A stretch of DNA of 64,000 nt from Pseudaquabacterium terrae (lineage in GTDB: Bacteria; Pseudomonadota; Gammaproteobacteria; Burkholderiales; Burkholderiaceae_C). Below are positions 9,606 to 18,494 of the stretch, in pieces (within the stretch, counting starts at the first letter, position 1; the number at the start of each line of letters is the position of its first letter). The DNA lies in the NCBI RefSeq assembly GCF_013266755.1, contig NZ_JABRWJ010000001.1, forward strand, positions 372,001-436,000, in the 5' to 3' direction. A program made the translations under genes and the position numbers. Under the pieces are notes generated by a model. That model saw only the letters and a program-made list of their open reading frames with translations, was not told the origin of the DNA and did not search any database.

Positions 9606-10815
9606 ATGCGCCGCGATCGAAGGCGCCTGCGTAGGCACGCCAGTCGCGCTCGGTCTGCTTCGCGCAGTCACGCGCGGCGTCGAGCAGCGCGCGCTGCCAG
9701 CGCGGTCGCGCGCTGCCCCAGTCGATCAGCGCATCGGCCGTCGCCGAGCCCTGGCGGCCTGCGCTGCGCAGCTGCGCCCAGGCCAGCAGGCGCGCCATGT
9801 CGAGCACGGCGCGGCGCAGGTCGGTGGTGGCGACACGCGGCGCGTCGAGCGCCACGCGGTCCTTGCTCGGCTGCATCGCGCGCAGCACGTAGGACTTGCT
9901 CCGCCGCGCGATCGGCGCCAGGAAGGCGGGCGGCAGCGCCTGCATGCGCGTCTCGACGGCGACGATGCGGTGCGCGTCGGAATGCCAGTCCGGCTGCGCG
10001 ATGCCCGCATGGCGGCCGAGCGCCGATGGCAGCGCCTGCTTGACGTCGAGCAGCCGCTGGCCGTCGGCGCCGCCCTTGCCGCGGATCAGCACGGCGTAGC
10101 GTTCGACGCCGAGCGAGCCGGTGCCGGCGATGCGGCGCGCGACGTCGAGCACCTCGAAGAAGCGCGGATCGTCGCGCGTCGCGGCAAAGGCCCGCACCAG
10201 CGCTTCGGCGCGCGCGCGGCCGCGTTCATTCACCGGCAGCGCGTATTTGCCGTCGCTGCGCAGGCGGCGCCGGCGCTTGCGGCGTTCGGTGCGCTTGTCC
10301 AGCCAGTCGGCGTGGTCGCGGTCGCGCAGGTCGACGAGCAAGCGCTTGACCAGGCCCTGGGCCGTGTCGCGCTCCAGGTAGCGCGCCTGGCCGGTGGCGA
10401 GGGCTTCGGCGTAGGCGGCGAGCGCGTCGCGGCACAGCGCCTTCGCCTCGCCGGTCTTCAGCGACAAGGTGTCGGCGCCGACCAGCAGGCTGGTGAGCAG
10501 CCGCACGACATCCCACTGGGCCGGCGCCAGCGCGGATTCGTCGAAGTCGGCGATGTCGAAATAGACGAGCCGGTTGTCGCCTTGATAACTGCCGAAGTTC
10601 TCCAGGTGCAGGTCGCCGCAGCACCAGGCGGGCGGCGCACCGACATCGAGGCCGAGCGCCGCCAGCCGGTCGCAGGACAGGTGGCAGCTGCCGCGCAGGA
10701 AGGTGAAGGGATCGCGATGCATGGCCGCGTACTTCATCGCCAAGCGCTCGGCGTCGCGCCCGGCGTTGAAACTGCGGATCGTCTCGACGACGTCGAGTGC
10801 GGACGTTGTGGCCAT
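9595..10815 (-). CDS. DUF2252 family protein (kinase-like fold)
   Basis: A 406-residue protein of the DUF2252 family. The key motifs are CCGDLHLENFGSYQG near residue 65 and YFDIADFDES shortly after. The GDxHxxNF plus DxxD arrangement resembles the catalytic and metal-binding loops of aminoglycoside phosphotransferase-like kinases, which is why a phosphotransferase activity is often suspected; no substrate is known. A basic patch (KRTERRKRRRRL) lies near residue 170. The ATG is two bases after the stop of the upstream 1325-residue gene (junction TGACCATG), so it is the fourth gene of the TIR-MoxR operon. Whether it is a functional component or a passenger is open. Confidence 0.85.
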   Translation of the reverse strand: MATTSALDVVETIRSFNAGRDAERLAMKYAAMHRDPFTFLRGSCHLSCDRLAALGLDVGAPPAWCCGDLHLENFGSYQGDNRLVYFDIADFDESALAPAQWDVVRLLTSLLVGADTLSLKTGEAKALCRDALAAYAEALATGQARYLERDTAQGLVKRLLVDLRDRDHADWLDKRTERRKRRRRLRSDGKYALPVNERGRARAEALVRAFAATRDDPRFFEVLDVARRIAGTGSLGVERYAVLIRGKGGADGQRLLDVKQALPSALGRHAGIAQPDWHSDAHRIVAVETRMQALPPAFLAPIARRSKSYVLRAMQPSKDRVALDAPRVATTDLRRAVLDMARLLAWAQLRSAGRQGSATADALIDWGSARPRWQRALLDAARDCAKQTERDWRAYAGAFDRGAFKE

Positions 10816-10817
10816 GG

Positions 10818-13800
10818 TCAGGGTGCCTTGTGAGCGGCGAAGCGCTGCTGCAGCTCGCCGAGGGTGCGGGAATGCCCGAAGCCGGGCGGCGTGGACTCGT
10901 TCAGCAGCGCGTCGACGACCGCGCGGCGCAGGCGCTCGATGCCGAGGTACGCCGCGTGCTCGACCTGCTCGCCGCGTTCGATCAGGTAGTCGACGCCGCG
11001 CGTACGCTCCATGCCGCCGAAGGCCGAGGCCACCGAGACCCAATGGTCGCCCTCGCTGTCGTCGTCGGGGGAGCCGAGCGTGCGCGCGATCCAGTCGTTC
11101 ATCCGCGTGACGAGGCCGCCGGGTTCGCTGATACCGGTGATCACCGTCAGCGGCGCCTCGACCTCGACGCGCCGCGTCAGCAGCGGCTGCACGCCGGCGC
11201 CGGGCACCAGCGCGGCCGGGCCGGGCACCACGCTGGCATCGGTCAGCAGCGCGTCGATGCCCGGCAGCACCGACAGCACGCCGCCGACCCACGGCATCGC
11301 GCGCGCCAGCCGCACGCTGGTGCGGCCGCCGCCGCGGTAGATGCTGGAGCCTTCGATCGGGGCCGAGATGCGCACGAAGCGTTCGATCGTCGGCGCCTTG
11401 GCCTGCAGCAGCTCGTTCAGCTCGGCGAGCAGGCGGCGATGGTCGGGCTCGATCGACGCCTGTGCGTCGAGCAGCGCGAAGTCGTCTTCATCGAAGGCCG
11501 GCGGTCGCGAGGGCCGCATGCCGCGGCACAGCAGCTCGGCGACGATGCCGCCGCCGGAGTAGGTGACGAGGTGCAGGCGCGCGAACGCGGGCAGCGCGCG
11601 CATCAAGGCCACGGCGTTGGCGAGCGGGCCGACCGTCAGGCTGCGGTACTGCCACGCAAAGCACGCGTCAGCGTAGCGCTCGTGCAGGCGCTGGCGCTGC
11701 ACGCGGTCGTCCTTCAGCAGCGCACCGAAGTTCATCTCGACGTCGCCGGAGGTGCCGTGGAGGAAGAGCAGCATCGGCTGCTCCGGGCTGATCGCCGGCT
11801 GCGGCTCGGTGCGCTTCAGCTCGAACCCGCGGCGGGCGAGATCGATGGTGAACAGGCCCAGCGCGCTTTCCTCGCGGGTTTCGAGCAGGGCGATCAGGCG
11901 GGCGCGCAGGCTGGACAAGGGGCCGGGCGGGCGGGGTGGGGGGGCCGCGGGCGCTTCGCTTGTTGCGGGTGGAGGTGTGGTTTGCTGCTCCACCACGGCC
12001 GACGGGTCGGCGAACGGCGACCAAGAGGCCACTGCGCGCGCCAGCATGTCCGGCGGCATCAGGCGGAACCATTGGCGCCGCCGGACAGCGTCTGCGACCT
12101 CCGGCGGCCAGGCCGCCAGGCTGCGCTCGAGCTCCTCGTTCGTCGCGTCGGCATCCGGCGCCCAGCCGATGGTTCGGCCGGCCGCCGCTGCGTGCTGCGC
12201 AACGTCGAGCCAGGCCTCGTGCAGCGGACCGACGCCGACCAACAGCAGCACGGCGAAGCGTCCTGCGAACTCGGCCATCGCTTCGGACAAGTCGGGCGAA
12301 CGGCCGTCGGGGACATAGGCCACGCGCCAATTCGGCATGCCGTCTTTGCTCAGTTGGTACGACAACTCGTCCGCCGCGCGCCGACCATTGACAGTCGGCA
12401 CGATCAGGCAGCGCCATTGACGTCGCGCCGTGCGTTCGGCTACGTCGACCCACCAGTTGATCGGTAGGGGCGGCCTGAAGCCGTGGCGTGCGAAGGCGTC
12501 GGCCGTCTTGGCGACTGCATCGCTGCGGAGCAGCGCCACCATCAGCTTCAGCTCGCCGCGATGCATGAATGGCGCCGGCGTGTGGTGCTGGTACCGTTTC
12601 TCGACCAACGCGCCTTCGCTCTCAATCTCCAAGACGTCGTCCCCCGGACCCGCGATACCCAGGGCGCCGTCGAGTGGGGTGATCGGCAGGGGCGGTTCAA
12701 CCAGCGTGATCACAACGGGCAGCCTGTCCTTCTCGCTGACGACGCGGCCCACGCAGGTCAGCATGTCCTCGGGCATCTCCCCGAAGCGCATTTCGAGGCG
12801 CTCGCCCGGTTGGGGCCAGCGCGACGGGTTGTCGTTCTCGACGACCGCCAGCGCCAAGTCGGGCGCGACGAGCAGCGCCCTGTCGCCCATCAGGCCCCAG
12901 CGCAGCACCGAAGCCTGCAACCCCTCCCGCACCGATCCCAGCGGCATCATCTCGACCTGCTCGCCCGCCAGGGTCCGCAGCACGATCGCCTGATCGATCT
13001 CGAACGGCGCCAGGTCCACCTGCACGGACCCCTCGGCCGGCAACGCCAGCACCTGCCGACGCCCCGCATGCTCCACCTGCAGCCACGCCGCGGCCCCGGC
13101 CGGCAGCTCGACGCGGTGCAGCGCGCAGGTGGCCGGCTGCTCGGGGCCGAAGACCAGGTTCGTCGAGCCATCGCCGTAACGCCGCAACTCGACGCTGAAG
13201 ACACGCCGCGCCACGCCGGCGCCGAACAACCAGCGCGCCGACGGCAGCGCCGGCCCGTCGCCGTCACCGCCGTGCAGCCAGCCGGGCTGCGCCGTGTGCC
13301 GGCTGGCGGCAAACGCCAGCGCGCGCGCGGCCTCGGTCTCGCGCACTTCAGGCGACATGCGCGTCCACGCGTGCGCGGCCCAGCTGGCCACCTCGGCCGC
13401 GCCGTCGCCGCCGGCGGCCAGGGCTTTCAGTGCCGGCCGCAGCACCTCATCGACCGCCTCGCCGTCGAGCCTGCCGCGCAGCGCCAGCGCGATCAGCGCC
13501 TCCTCGATCGCCGTGCCGTCGCGGCGTGCGCCGCGCAGCTCTTCGATGCGCCGCAGCGCCCGCTCGCGCTGCGGGCTCTCGGCCAGTTCGGCGCGCAGCC
13601 TGCGCAGCACCTCTGCATCGAAGACCAGCCCGCCGCCGCCGTGGCTGTGCACGAGGTCGCTGGCGGCGAGCTCGGCTTCGGCCCGCGGCGGCAGCGCCAG
13701 CTCGCGTCGCGCCCGCCGCAGCAAGGCCGGCTCGACGACCACGGCCGGGCTCAGCTCGCGCGCCAGCGCCAGCAGGTCGGCCGCGGTGACCGCCCGCACC

Positions 13801-14795
13801 GGCGCCAGACCCTGGCCACCGCGGGCGCGCAGCGTATCGCCCAGCGAGGTGCGTTCGCTCCACGCCACGAGTGCCAGGCCGGGCAGCGGCGGCAAGGCCG
13901 CATCGGGCAGCGGTGTGAAGACCACCGCATGCCGCCCCTGCCGGCGCAAGGCTGCGAAGGCATCGCGCCAGCTCGACCACGGCGCCGGTGGCTCGCCGTC
14001 GCCGCGCCAGCCGGAGCCCAGGTCGCTCAACACCAGCACCGGCGTCGGCGCGCCCGGCGGCCGCTCGGGCAGCGGCACCGGTTCGGCCGCGCGTTCGCGG
14101 CGGCGGCGCGGGCGTGGCGCCAGCGGCTGCGGGCCGCCTTCGAGCACGACGGTGTGCAGACGCTCGGCGCCGAGCAGCGCGATCAGCGCATCGCGCAGCT
14201 GCAGCTGGTCCTCGTGGAACGGGCGCAGCCACGGCGCGCGATCGATGCGCAGCTCGGCACCGTGCCGCAGCGTGCGCCTCGGCAGGCGCGGCACGCGCTT
14301 CAGCGGGCGACCGTGGCCTAACTCGCGAAGAACGCGTCGCAAGTCCGGCGCCCCTTCGGCCACCTGCGTCGACAGCGCTGCGGCGAGGATCGCGCGCCGG
14401 CGCTGGCGCGGCAGCAGCGGCGGGACGGGCTGCGGCGCGAGCGCCGGATCGATCTGCAGCGCGGCCACCGAACCCAGCCACGGCGGCGGCGACACCGTCG
14501 GCGCCGGCTCGGTGGACTGCAACGCGCTCGGCAGGCGGTGGCTGCCGGCATCGTCCGGCGGCTCGGGGGAGGGCGGCGGCGGCGCCTCGTCGCGCACGCC
14601 GTCCTCGTCCGCTCGGTGCGGCTGATCGGTGGGTGCCACGGGACCGTCCGGCTGCAGCACCGGCTCGGCCACCACCCGCCGCGCCTGCGGCAGCGACAGC
14701 AGCTCCAGCACCGCGGCCGTCGTGGCATCGTCCGCCGGCTGCACGGCCGCCAGCGCGCGCAGCGCGTCGCCGAGCCAGGGCTCGCGCGTGAGCAT
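10818..14795 (-). CDS. Large conflict-system protein: vWA-like (SAV_2336-type) N-terminus and alpha/beta hydrolase C-terminus
   Basis: A 1325-residue multi-domain protein. The N-terminal third contains an Arg-rich segment, a strand APWLRPF and then VLVLSDLGSGWRGD near residue 256. This is the order seen in SAV_2336 N-terminal (vWA-like) proteins that accompany MoxR ATPases; I make that assignment from memory of the family pattern, not a search. A central beta-rich part follows (about 430-900), then a Pro-rich linker near 930. The C-terminus carries an alpha/beta hydrolase: LLFLHGTSGD, then LVTYSGGGIVAEL with putative nucleophile Ser1080, and EGDHWVSV as a possible His loop. The gene begins two bases after the MoxR stop. 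Likely role: the adaptor/effector partner of the MoxR ATPase, with a hydrolase effector. Confidence 0.75.
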   Translation of the reverse strand: MLTREPWLGDALRALAAVQPADDATTAAVLELLSLPQARRVVAEPVLQPDGPVAPTDQPHRADEDGVRDEAPPPPSPEPPDDAGSHRLPSALQSTEPAPTVSPPPWLGSVAALQIDPALAPQPVPPLLPRQRRRAILAAALSTQVAEGAPDLRRVLRELGHGRPLKRVPRLPRRTLRHGAELRIDRAPWLRPFHEDQLQLRDALIALLGAERLHTVVLEGGPQPLAPRPRRRRERAAEPVPLPERPPGAPTPVLVLSDLGSGWRGDGEPPAPWSSWRDAFAALRRQGRHAVVFTPLPDAALPPLPGLALVAWSERTSLGDTLRARGGQGLAPVRAVTAADLLALARELSPAVVVEPALLRRARRELALPPRAEAELAASDLVHSHGGGGLVFDAEVLRRLRAELAESPQRERALRRIEELRGARRDGTAIEEALIALALRGRLDGEAVDEVLRPALKALAAGGDGAAEVASWAAHAWTRMSPEVRETEAARALAFAASRHTAQPGWLHGGDGDGPALPSARWLFGAGVARRVFSVELRRYGDGSTNLVFGPEQPATCALHRVELPAGAAAWLQVEHAGRRQVLALPAEGSVQVDLAPFEIDQAIVLRTLAGEQVEMMPLGSVREGLQASVLRWGLMGDRALLVAPDLALAVVENDNPSRWPQPGERLEMRFGEMPEDMLTCVGRVVSEKDRLPVVITLVEPPLPITPLDGALGIAGPGDDVLEIESEGALVEKRYQHHTPAPFMHRGELKLMVALLRSDAVAKTADAFARHGFRPPLPINWWVDVAERTARRQWRCLIVPTVNGRRAADELSYQLSKDGMPNWRVAYVPDGRSPDLSEAMAEFAGRFAVLLLVGVGPLHEAWLDVAQHAAAAGRTIGWAPDADATNEELERSLAAWPPEVADAVRRRQWFRLMPPDMLARAVASWSPFADPSAVVEQQTTPPPATSEAPAAPPPRPPGPLSSLRARLIALLETREESALGLFTIDLARRGFELKRTEPQPAISPEQPMLLFLHGTSGDVEMNFGALLKDDRVQRQRLHERYADACFAWQYRSLTVGPLANAVALMRALPAFARLHLVTYSGGGIVAELLCRGMRPSRPPAFDEDDFALLDAQASIEPDHRRLLAELNELLQAKAPTIERFVRISAPIEGSSIYRGGGRTSVRLARAMPWVGGVLSVLPGIDALLTDASVVPGPAALVPGAGVQPLLTRRVEVEAPLTVITGISEPGGLVTRMNDWIARTLGSPDDDSEGDHWVSVASAFGGMERTRGVDYLIERGEQVEHAAYLGIERLRRAVVDALLNESTPPGFGHSRTLGELQQRFAAHKAP

Positions 14796-14797
14796 GG

Positions 14798-15769
14798 TCA
14801 GCCAGCGGCTTCCAGCTGCGCTTGCTTGCCGAACACGCAGCGCTCGATCTGCGCCCAGGCGGGATTCTGGTCGGCGGCCTGCACGTCGAGCACGTCGAGC
14901 TTGACCAGCGCCTGCAGCGCATCGAGGTATTCCGCGGTGCCGGGCAAGCGCGTGCCGCGGCGGCGCGCTTCGTCGCGGTAGACCACCAGCCGCTTCTCGA
15001 GCGTCTGCGCGAGGGCCGCGGAGATCTCCGGATAGCGCTCGGCCGCGATCTGGCTGAACCACGGCGGCACCGCCTCGGGCAGGCGGTGCACCACGCAGCG
15101 CCGCATGAACGCGCCGGGCAACTCGCGTTCGAGGTTGGTCGTGATGATCACCAGCACCTGCTCGCGTTCGGCCTGCACGCTGCGGCCGCGCACCGAGAAG
15201 CTGCGCGTGTCCAGCACCTCCAGCAGGTCGTTCGGCACGTCGGGCTCGGCCTTGTCGATCTCGTCGATCAGCAGCACCGCGCCGCCGGCATCGCGGTGGC
15301 CGGGCGGTGCGATCGCGGCATCTTCGGGCTCGACATCGAGGCCGCGCCGGCGCGCCGAGGCCGGTGCCAGCGCCCACCACAACATGCCGGGCTCGACGTA
15401 ACGATCCTCGCCGAGCAACCGGCGGTCGGGGTCGTAGGCGTCGTTCAGCCGGCGCAGCGTGTCGAGCTCCCACAGCAGCTCGGAGGCCTGGCTGCGCGAG
15501 CTGACGGTGTAGCGGTAGCTGGCCCAGCCGAGCACCAGCGAGGCGTTGTAGGCCAGCGTTGTCTTGCCGCTGCCGGGTTCACCCGCCACCAGCAGCGGCC
15601 GGCCGGTCGCCAGCGCGACGTTCAGCGCCAGCACCAGCCGCGGGTCGTAAACGTAGGTCGATGCCGCAGCACCTGGCGGCGTGAAGTGCGTGATCAAGGA
15701 CCCGTCCGGCTCGCTGCGGCAGCCCGGCGGGGGCGCGAGGCCGGGGAACAGCTGGCGATTGAATTGCAT
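14798..15769 (-). CDS. MoxR-type AAA+ ATPase
   Basis: A 323-residue single-domain AAA+ protein of the MoxR group. Walker A is GEPGSGKT (63-70), Walker B is VLLIDEID (165-172), sensor 1 is VIITTN (208-213), and an Arg-finger candidate lies in FMRRC just after. The AAA core contains a long insertion between the Walker motifs (DRYVEPGMLWWALAP onward), common in MoxR subgroups that act with vWA proteins. The start at 15769 has a GAGGA Shine-Dalgarno. It lies 26 bases after the TIR gene and two bases before the vWA-like/hydrolase gene. Likely role: ATP-driven remodelling or licensing of the partner protein. Confidence 0.88.
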   Translation of the reverse strand: MQFNRQLFPGLAPPPGCRSEPDGSLITHFTPPGAAASTYVYDPRLVLALNVALATGRPLLVAGEPGSGKTTLAYNASLVLGWASYRYTVSSRSQASELLWELDTLRRLNDAYDPDRRLLGEDRYVEPGMLWWALAPASARRRGLDVEPEDAAIAPPGHRDAGGAVLLIDEIDKAEPDVPNDLLEVLDTRSFSVRGRSVQAEREQVLVIITTNLERELPGAFMRRCVVHRLPEAVPPWFSQIAAERYPEISAALAQTLEKRLVVYRDEARRRGTRLPGTAEYLDALQALVKLDVLDVQAADQNPAWAQIERCVFGKQAQLEAAG

Positions 15770-15795
15770 GTCGGGTCCTCCTCGAAGCGGATCGG

Positions 15796-17076
15796 CTAGG
15801 CAGCGCCGATGTGGGCCTGGGCCTTGCCCAGGTCGCGCATGCGGCGCACTTCGTCGGCATGGGGCGGCGCGATCGGCGCGATCTGCAACTCCCTCGACAG
15901 GCGTTCGCAGACGTCGGCGCGCGCGGTGATCAGGAACAGGCAAGGCCAGTACGCGCGCACCACCGGCAGCACGTGCTGCATCGACTGCACGCCCGCCAGG
16001 TGCACGAAGCAGCGCTTGCCGGCGGCGAGGTCGTCGGCCAGGTCCTCGATGATGTCCTTGGCGCTGATCTCCGGTTCGTCCGGGAACAGATGGGCCTGCA
16101 AGGCCTGGCGCAGCTTGGCCGCGAACATCGGCGCGGTCTCGTTGCCCGGCGTCACCGGGATCCAGTGGCCGAGCTCGCCGAAGGGCTGGAAGCGCCGGTC
16201 GCGATGCAGCAGCGCGACCTTGTCGGCGGCGCTGTACTCGGTGTGCAGCACCAGCACGTTGCCGGGCGGCTCGTCGTCCTGCGGCTGGCGCAGCCGCGCC
16301 AGCGCGTCGGCCAGCCGCGCGGCATTGGCCAGCGGCACCCAATGGCTGCGCAGCGCGTTCAGCAGCTGCAGCCGCTTGGACCGATCGGCCTTGTCCTGCA
16401 GCTTCTCGAACAGCCGCTCCAATCCGCCGAAAGCGCACAGGTCGCCCGAGGCCAGGCGCCGCGCGTACAGCGCCTGCAGCGCCCGCTCCGCCGGCACGAT
16501 GCCGCGCCACAACGCGTCGTCGACCTGCAGGCATTCGGCCAGCACGCGCTCGCCGGCGCGCTCGGCCATGAAGGGCTCGAGCCGGTCGAAGATCAGTTCG
16601 GCCAGCCGCGCCTGGTGGTCGCTGCCGAAGACGGCCACCTCCTGCATGCCGGCGTTGACCTGCGCCACGAAGGCGGCGATCGAGTCGGCCGGCGCGGCCA
16701 GCGTCGCGCGCTGCAGCGCATCCAGCTCCAGCGGGGCGAAGCGGGTGGTCCACACCTCGTGCGCGAGCACCGGCTGATCGACCAGCAGGAACAGCCGGAA
16801 CGCTTGCGCGCCTTCGAGCATCGTGCGTGCGCGCAGCAGCGTGGCTTCCTGCAGCACCCAGTCGGGCCGGTTCATCACGGCCTGGGTGATCAGCAACACG
16901 GCGCCGTGGCAACGCGCCATCCAGCGGTAGAGCTCGGGGCGGTATTCGACGCCCTGGCGCAGGTTCTGGACGTCGAAGGCCGTGTCGAAGCAACCGGCGG
17001 CCACCAGCGCCTGCTGCAAGGCGATGGCGCGCGGGTTGTCGTCGGACGAGTGGCTGAGGAAGACGACCGGTTTCAT
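15796..17076 (-). CDS. TIR-domain protein, candidate NADase effector or sensor
   Basis: A 426-residue protein. Residues about 1-140 form a TIR domain: opening strand VVFLSHSSDD, a BB-loop-like segment (QNLRQGVEYRPELYRW), strand AVLLITQAV, and PDWVLQEATLL with Glu77 at the position of the catalytic glutamate in NAD-cleaving TIR domains. The rest is helical, followed by a second alpha/beta segment (NVLVLHTEYSAADKV) and a C-terminal stretch resembling an inactive STAND- or TIR-like region. There is no signal peptide, so it is cytosolic. It is the first gene of the four-gene operon. The family link to NAD depletion is established for some TIR proteins; activity here is inferred from the retained glutamate. 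Confidence 0.85.
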   Translation of the reverse strand: MKPVVFLSHSSDDNPRAIALQQALVAAGCFDTAFDVQNLRQGVEYRPELYRWMARCHGAVLLITQAVMNRPDWVLQEATLLRARTMLEGAQAFRLFLLVDQPVLAHEVWTTRFAPLELDALQRATLAAPADSIAAFVAQVNAGMQEVAVFGSDHQARLAELIFDRLEPFMAERAGERVLAECLQVDDALWRGIVPAERALQALYARRLASGDLCAFGGLERLFEKLQDKADRSKRLQLLNALRSHWVPLANAARLADALARLRQPQDDEPPGNVLVLHTEYSAADKVALLHRDRRFQPFGELGHWIPVTPGNETAPMFAAKLRQALQAHLFPDEPEISAKDIIEDLADDLAAGKRCFVHLAGVQSMQHVLPVVRAYWPCLFLITARADVCERLSRELQIAPIAPPHADEVRRMRDLGKAQAHIGAA

Positions 17077-17175
17077 CGCGCGGCACCAGGCGCGCCCGAG
17101 TGTAGGCGCGGTGCCGCGCGCCGTGCGGCGCGGCGCTGCCGCGGCGTCAGCCGTTCGTACGACGCGGCAACGCCG

Positions 17176-18159
17176 TCACTGCAACTCGACGCCCGCCTTC
17201 TTCACCAGCGCCGCGTACTTCGCGAGCTCGCTCCTGAAGAACTGCTGGGCGTACTCCGTGCTGCTGACGTCGATCACATTGCCCTGCTTGGCCATCGTTT
17301 CCTTGACGTCGGGCGCGGCGAAGGCCGCAACCACGGCGTCGTGCACGCGCTTGACTTCAGCGGCCGGCAGGCCCTTCGGCCCGATCACCGCGAACCAGGC
17401 TTCGACGACGTAACTCGGGACGCCCTGCTCGACAAAGGTGGAGATCTCGGGCGCGGCCGGAATGCGCTGCTGCGTGGCGACGCCGATCGCCCGCAGCGCA
17501 CCGCTCTTCAGGTGTCCCTGCACGCTCGGCAGCGCGACGGTGCCGAATTCGATCTGGCCGCCGATCAGGTCGGTGACCATCGGCCCGACGCCCTTGTACG
17601 GAATGTGCCGCGCCTTCGCGCCGACTGCGTCCAGGTACATCTCGGCGGCCAGGTGCAGGATCGTGCCGTTGCCGCCGGAGCCGAAGTTCAGCTCGCCGGG
17701 CTTGGCCTTCAACAGCGCGGTGAACTCCTTCGCGTTGCTCGCCGCCACCTTCGGGTTGACGACCAGCACCACCGGCGTGAAGCCGCAGATGGCAATCGGC
17801 GTGAAGTCGCCCGGCATGTTGAAGGGCAGCGACTTGTAGACGCTGGGAAAGATCACGACGTTGTTCGACACCACCGACAGCGTCGTGCCATCGGGCGCCG
17901 AACGCGCCAGCGCCTGCAATCCGACGATGCCGCCGGCGCCGGGCTGGTTGTCGACGATCACCGACGCGCCGAGCGCCTTGCCCAGCGCGTTCTGCGCCGC
18001 GCGCGTGATCGCGTCGACGCCCGAACCGGTGGCATTCGGCAGGATGAACTTGACCACCTTGTCCTGCGCCCGGGCCTCTGGCAGCAGCGCACCAGCGCCG
18101 AGCGCGGCCAGGCCCTGCAGCGTGCGACGGCGGGTCAATGGAGGGGCGAAGCGGTTCAT
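17176..18159 (-). CDS. Bug-type (TctC family) tripartite tricarboxylate transporter solute receptor
   Basis: A 327-residue periplasmic binding protein. The N-terminus carries a twin-arginine-like signal (LTRRRTLQGLAALGAG) ending near LPEARAQ. The mature part shows Bug hallmarks: PNATGSGVDAITRAAQNAL, DNQPGAGGIVGLQALA, a KPGELNFGSGG loop and the IPYKGVGPMVTDLIGGQ segment that lines the ligand pocket. Bug receptors bind carboxylated small molecules and are strongly expanded in Burkholderiales. No transporter membrane genes are adjacent, a common orphan situation. It may be co-regulated with the upstream racemase, though it also has its own promoter-like sequence at 18195-18222. Confidence 0.9.
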   Translation of the reverse strand: MNRFAPPLTRRRTLQGLAALGAGALLPEARAQDKVVKFILPNATGSGVDAITRAAQNALGKALGASVIVDNQPGAGGIVGLQALARSAPDGTTLSVVSNNVVIFPSVYKSLPFNMPGDFTPIAICGFTPVVLVVNPKVAASNAKEFTALLKAKPGELNFGSGGNGTILHLAAEMYLDAVGAKARHIPYKGVGPMVTDLIGGQIEFGTVALPSVQGHLKSGALRAIGVATQQRIPAAPEISTFVEQGVPSYVVEAWFAVIGPKGLPAAEVKRVHDAVVAAFAAPDVKETMAKQGNVIDVSSTEYAQQFFRSELAKYAALVKKAGVELQ

Positions 18160-18194
18160 GCGGTGTCTCCGGAGGGGGTGTATTTATCCGCCCC

Positions 18195-18222
18195 ACTCTA
18201 GGCAATCCGCGCAACGTCGCAA
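18195..18222 (-). promoter_or_regulatory. Putative sigma-70 promoter for the Bug receptor gene
   Basis: Read on the minus strand there is TTGCGA (18222-18217), a 16-base spacer, then TAGAGT (18200-18195). Transcription would begin near 18188, leaving a leader of about 29 bases before the ATG at 18159, which contains a GGAG-type Shine-Dalgarno. The match to the consensus is partial (four of six bases in each box). The TAGAGT box recurs upstream of other genes in this window, which raises its credibility. Confidence 0.5.
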
Positions 18223-18260
18223 GCGGTATTTGGCGAAGGCGGGCTTTCCGGGCGGAGAAG

Positions 18261-18473
18261 TCAGGCGTGCTCGGCGACGACCCGCAGGCGCCGGCCGTTT
18301 GCGGCGCAGATCGCGCGGAAGTCGGCGCCGATGCGGGTGTCGGCGGCGGCGTGCGCCCAGAACGCGAGCGCCGCCTCGCAGGCCGGGCGCTGTGGCGGGC
18401 GCGGCAGCGGTGGTTCGAAGCTGCGCGCGGGCACTTCGCCGCCGGGCAGCGGCGCGTAAGGCATCGGCAGCAT
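18261..18473 (-). CDS. Small unknown protein (70 residues)
   Basis: A 70-residue frame between the racemase and Bug genes, beginning 22 bases after the racemase stop. The protein starts MLPMPYAPLPGGEVP, then has a helical half with two Cys (CEAALAFWAHAAADTRIG, ICAANGRRLRV). Third codon positions are as GC-rich as in surrounding genes, which supports coding, but no clear Shine-Dalgarno is present and I recognise no family. It could be a small operon member or chance. Confidence 0.4.
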   Translation of the reverse strand: MLPMPYAPLPGGEVPARSFEPPLPRPPQRPACEAALAFWAHAAADTRIGADFRAICAANGRRLRVVAEHA

Positions 18474-18494
18474 GCACGCGGCGGCGCCGCCGAG

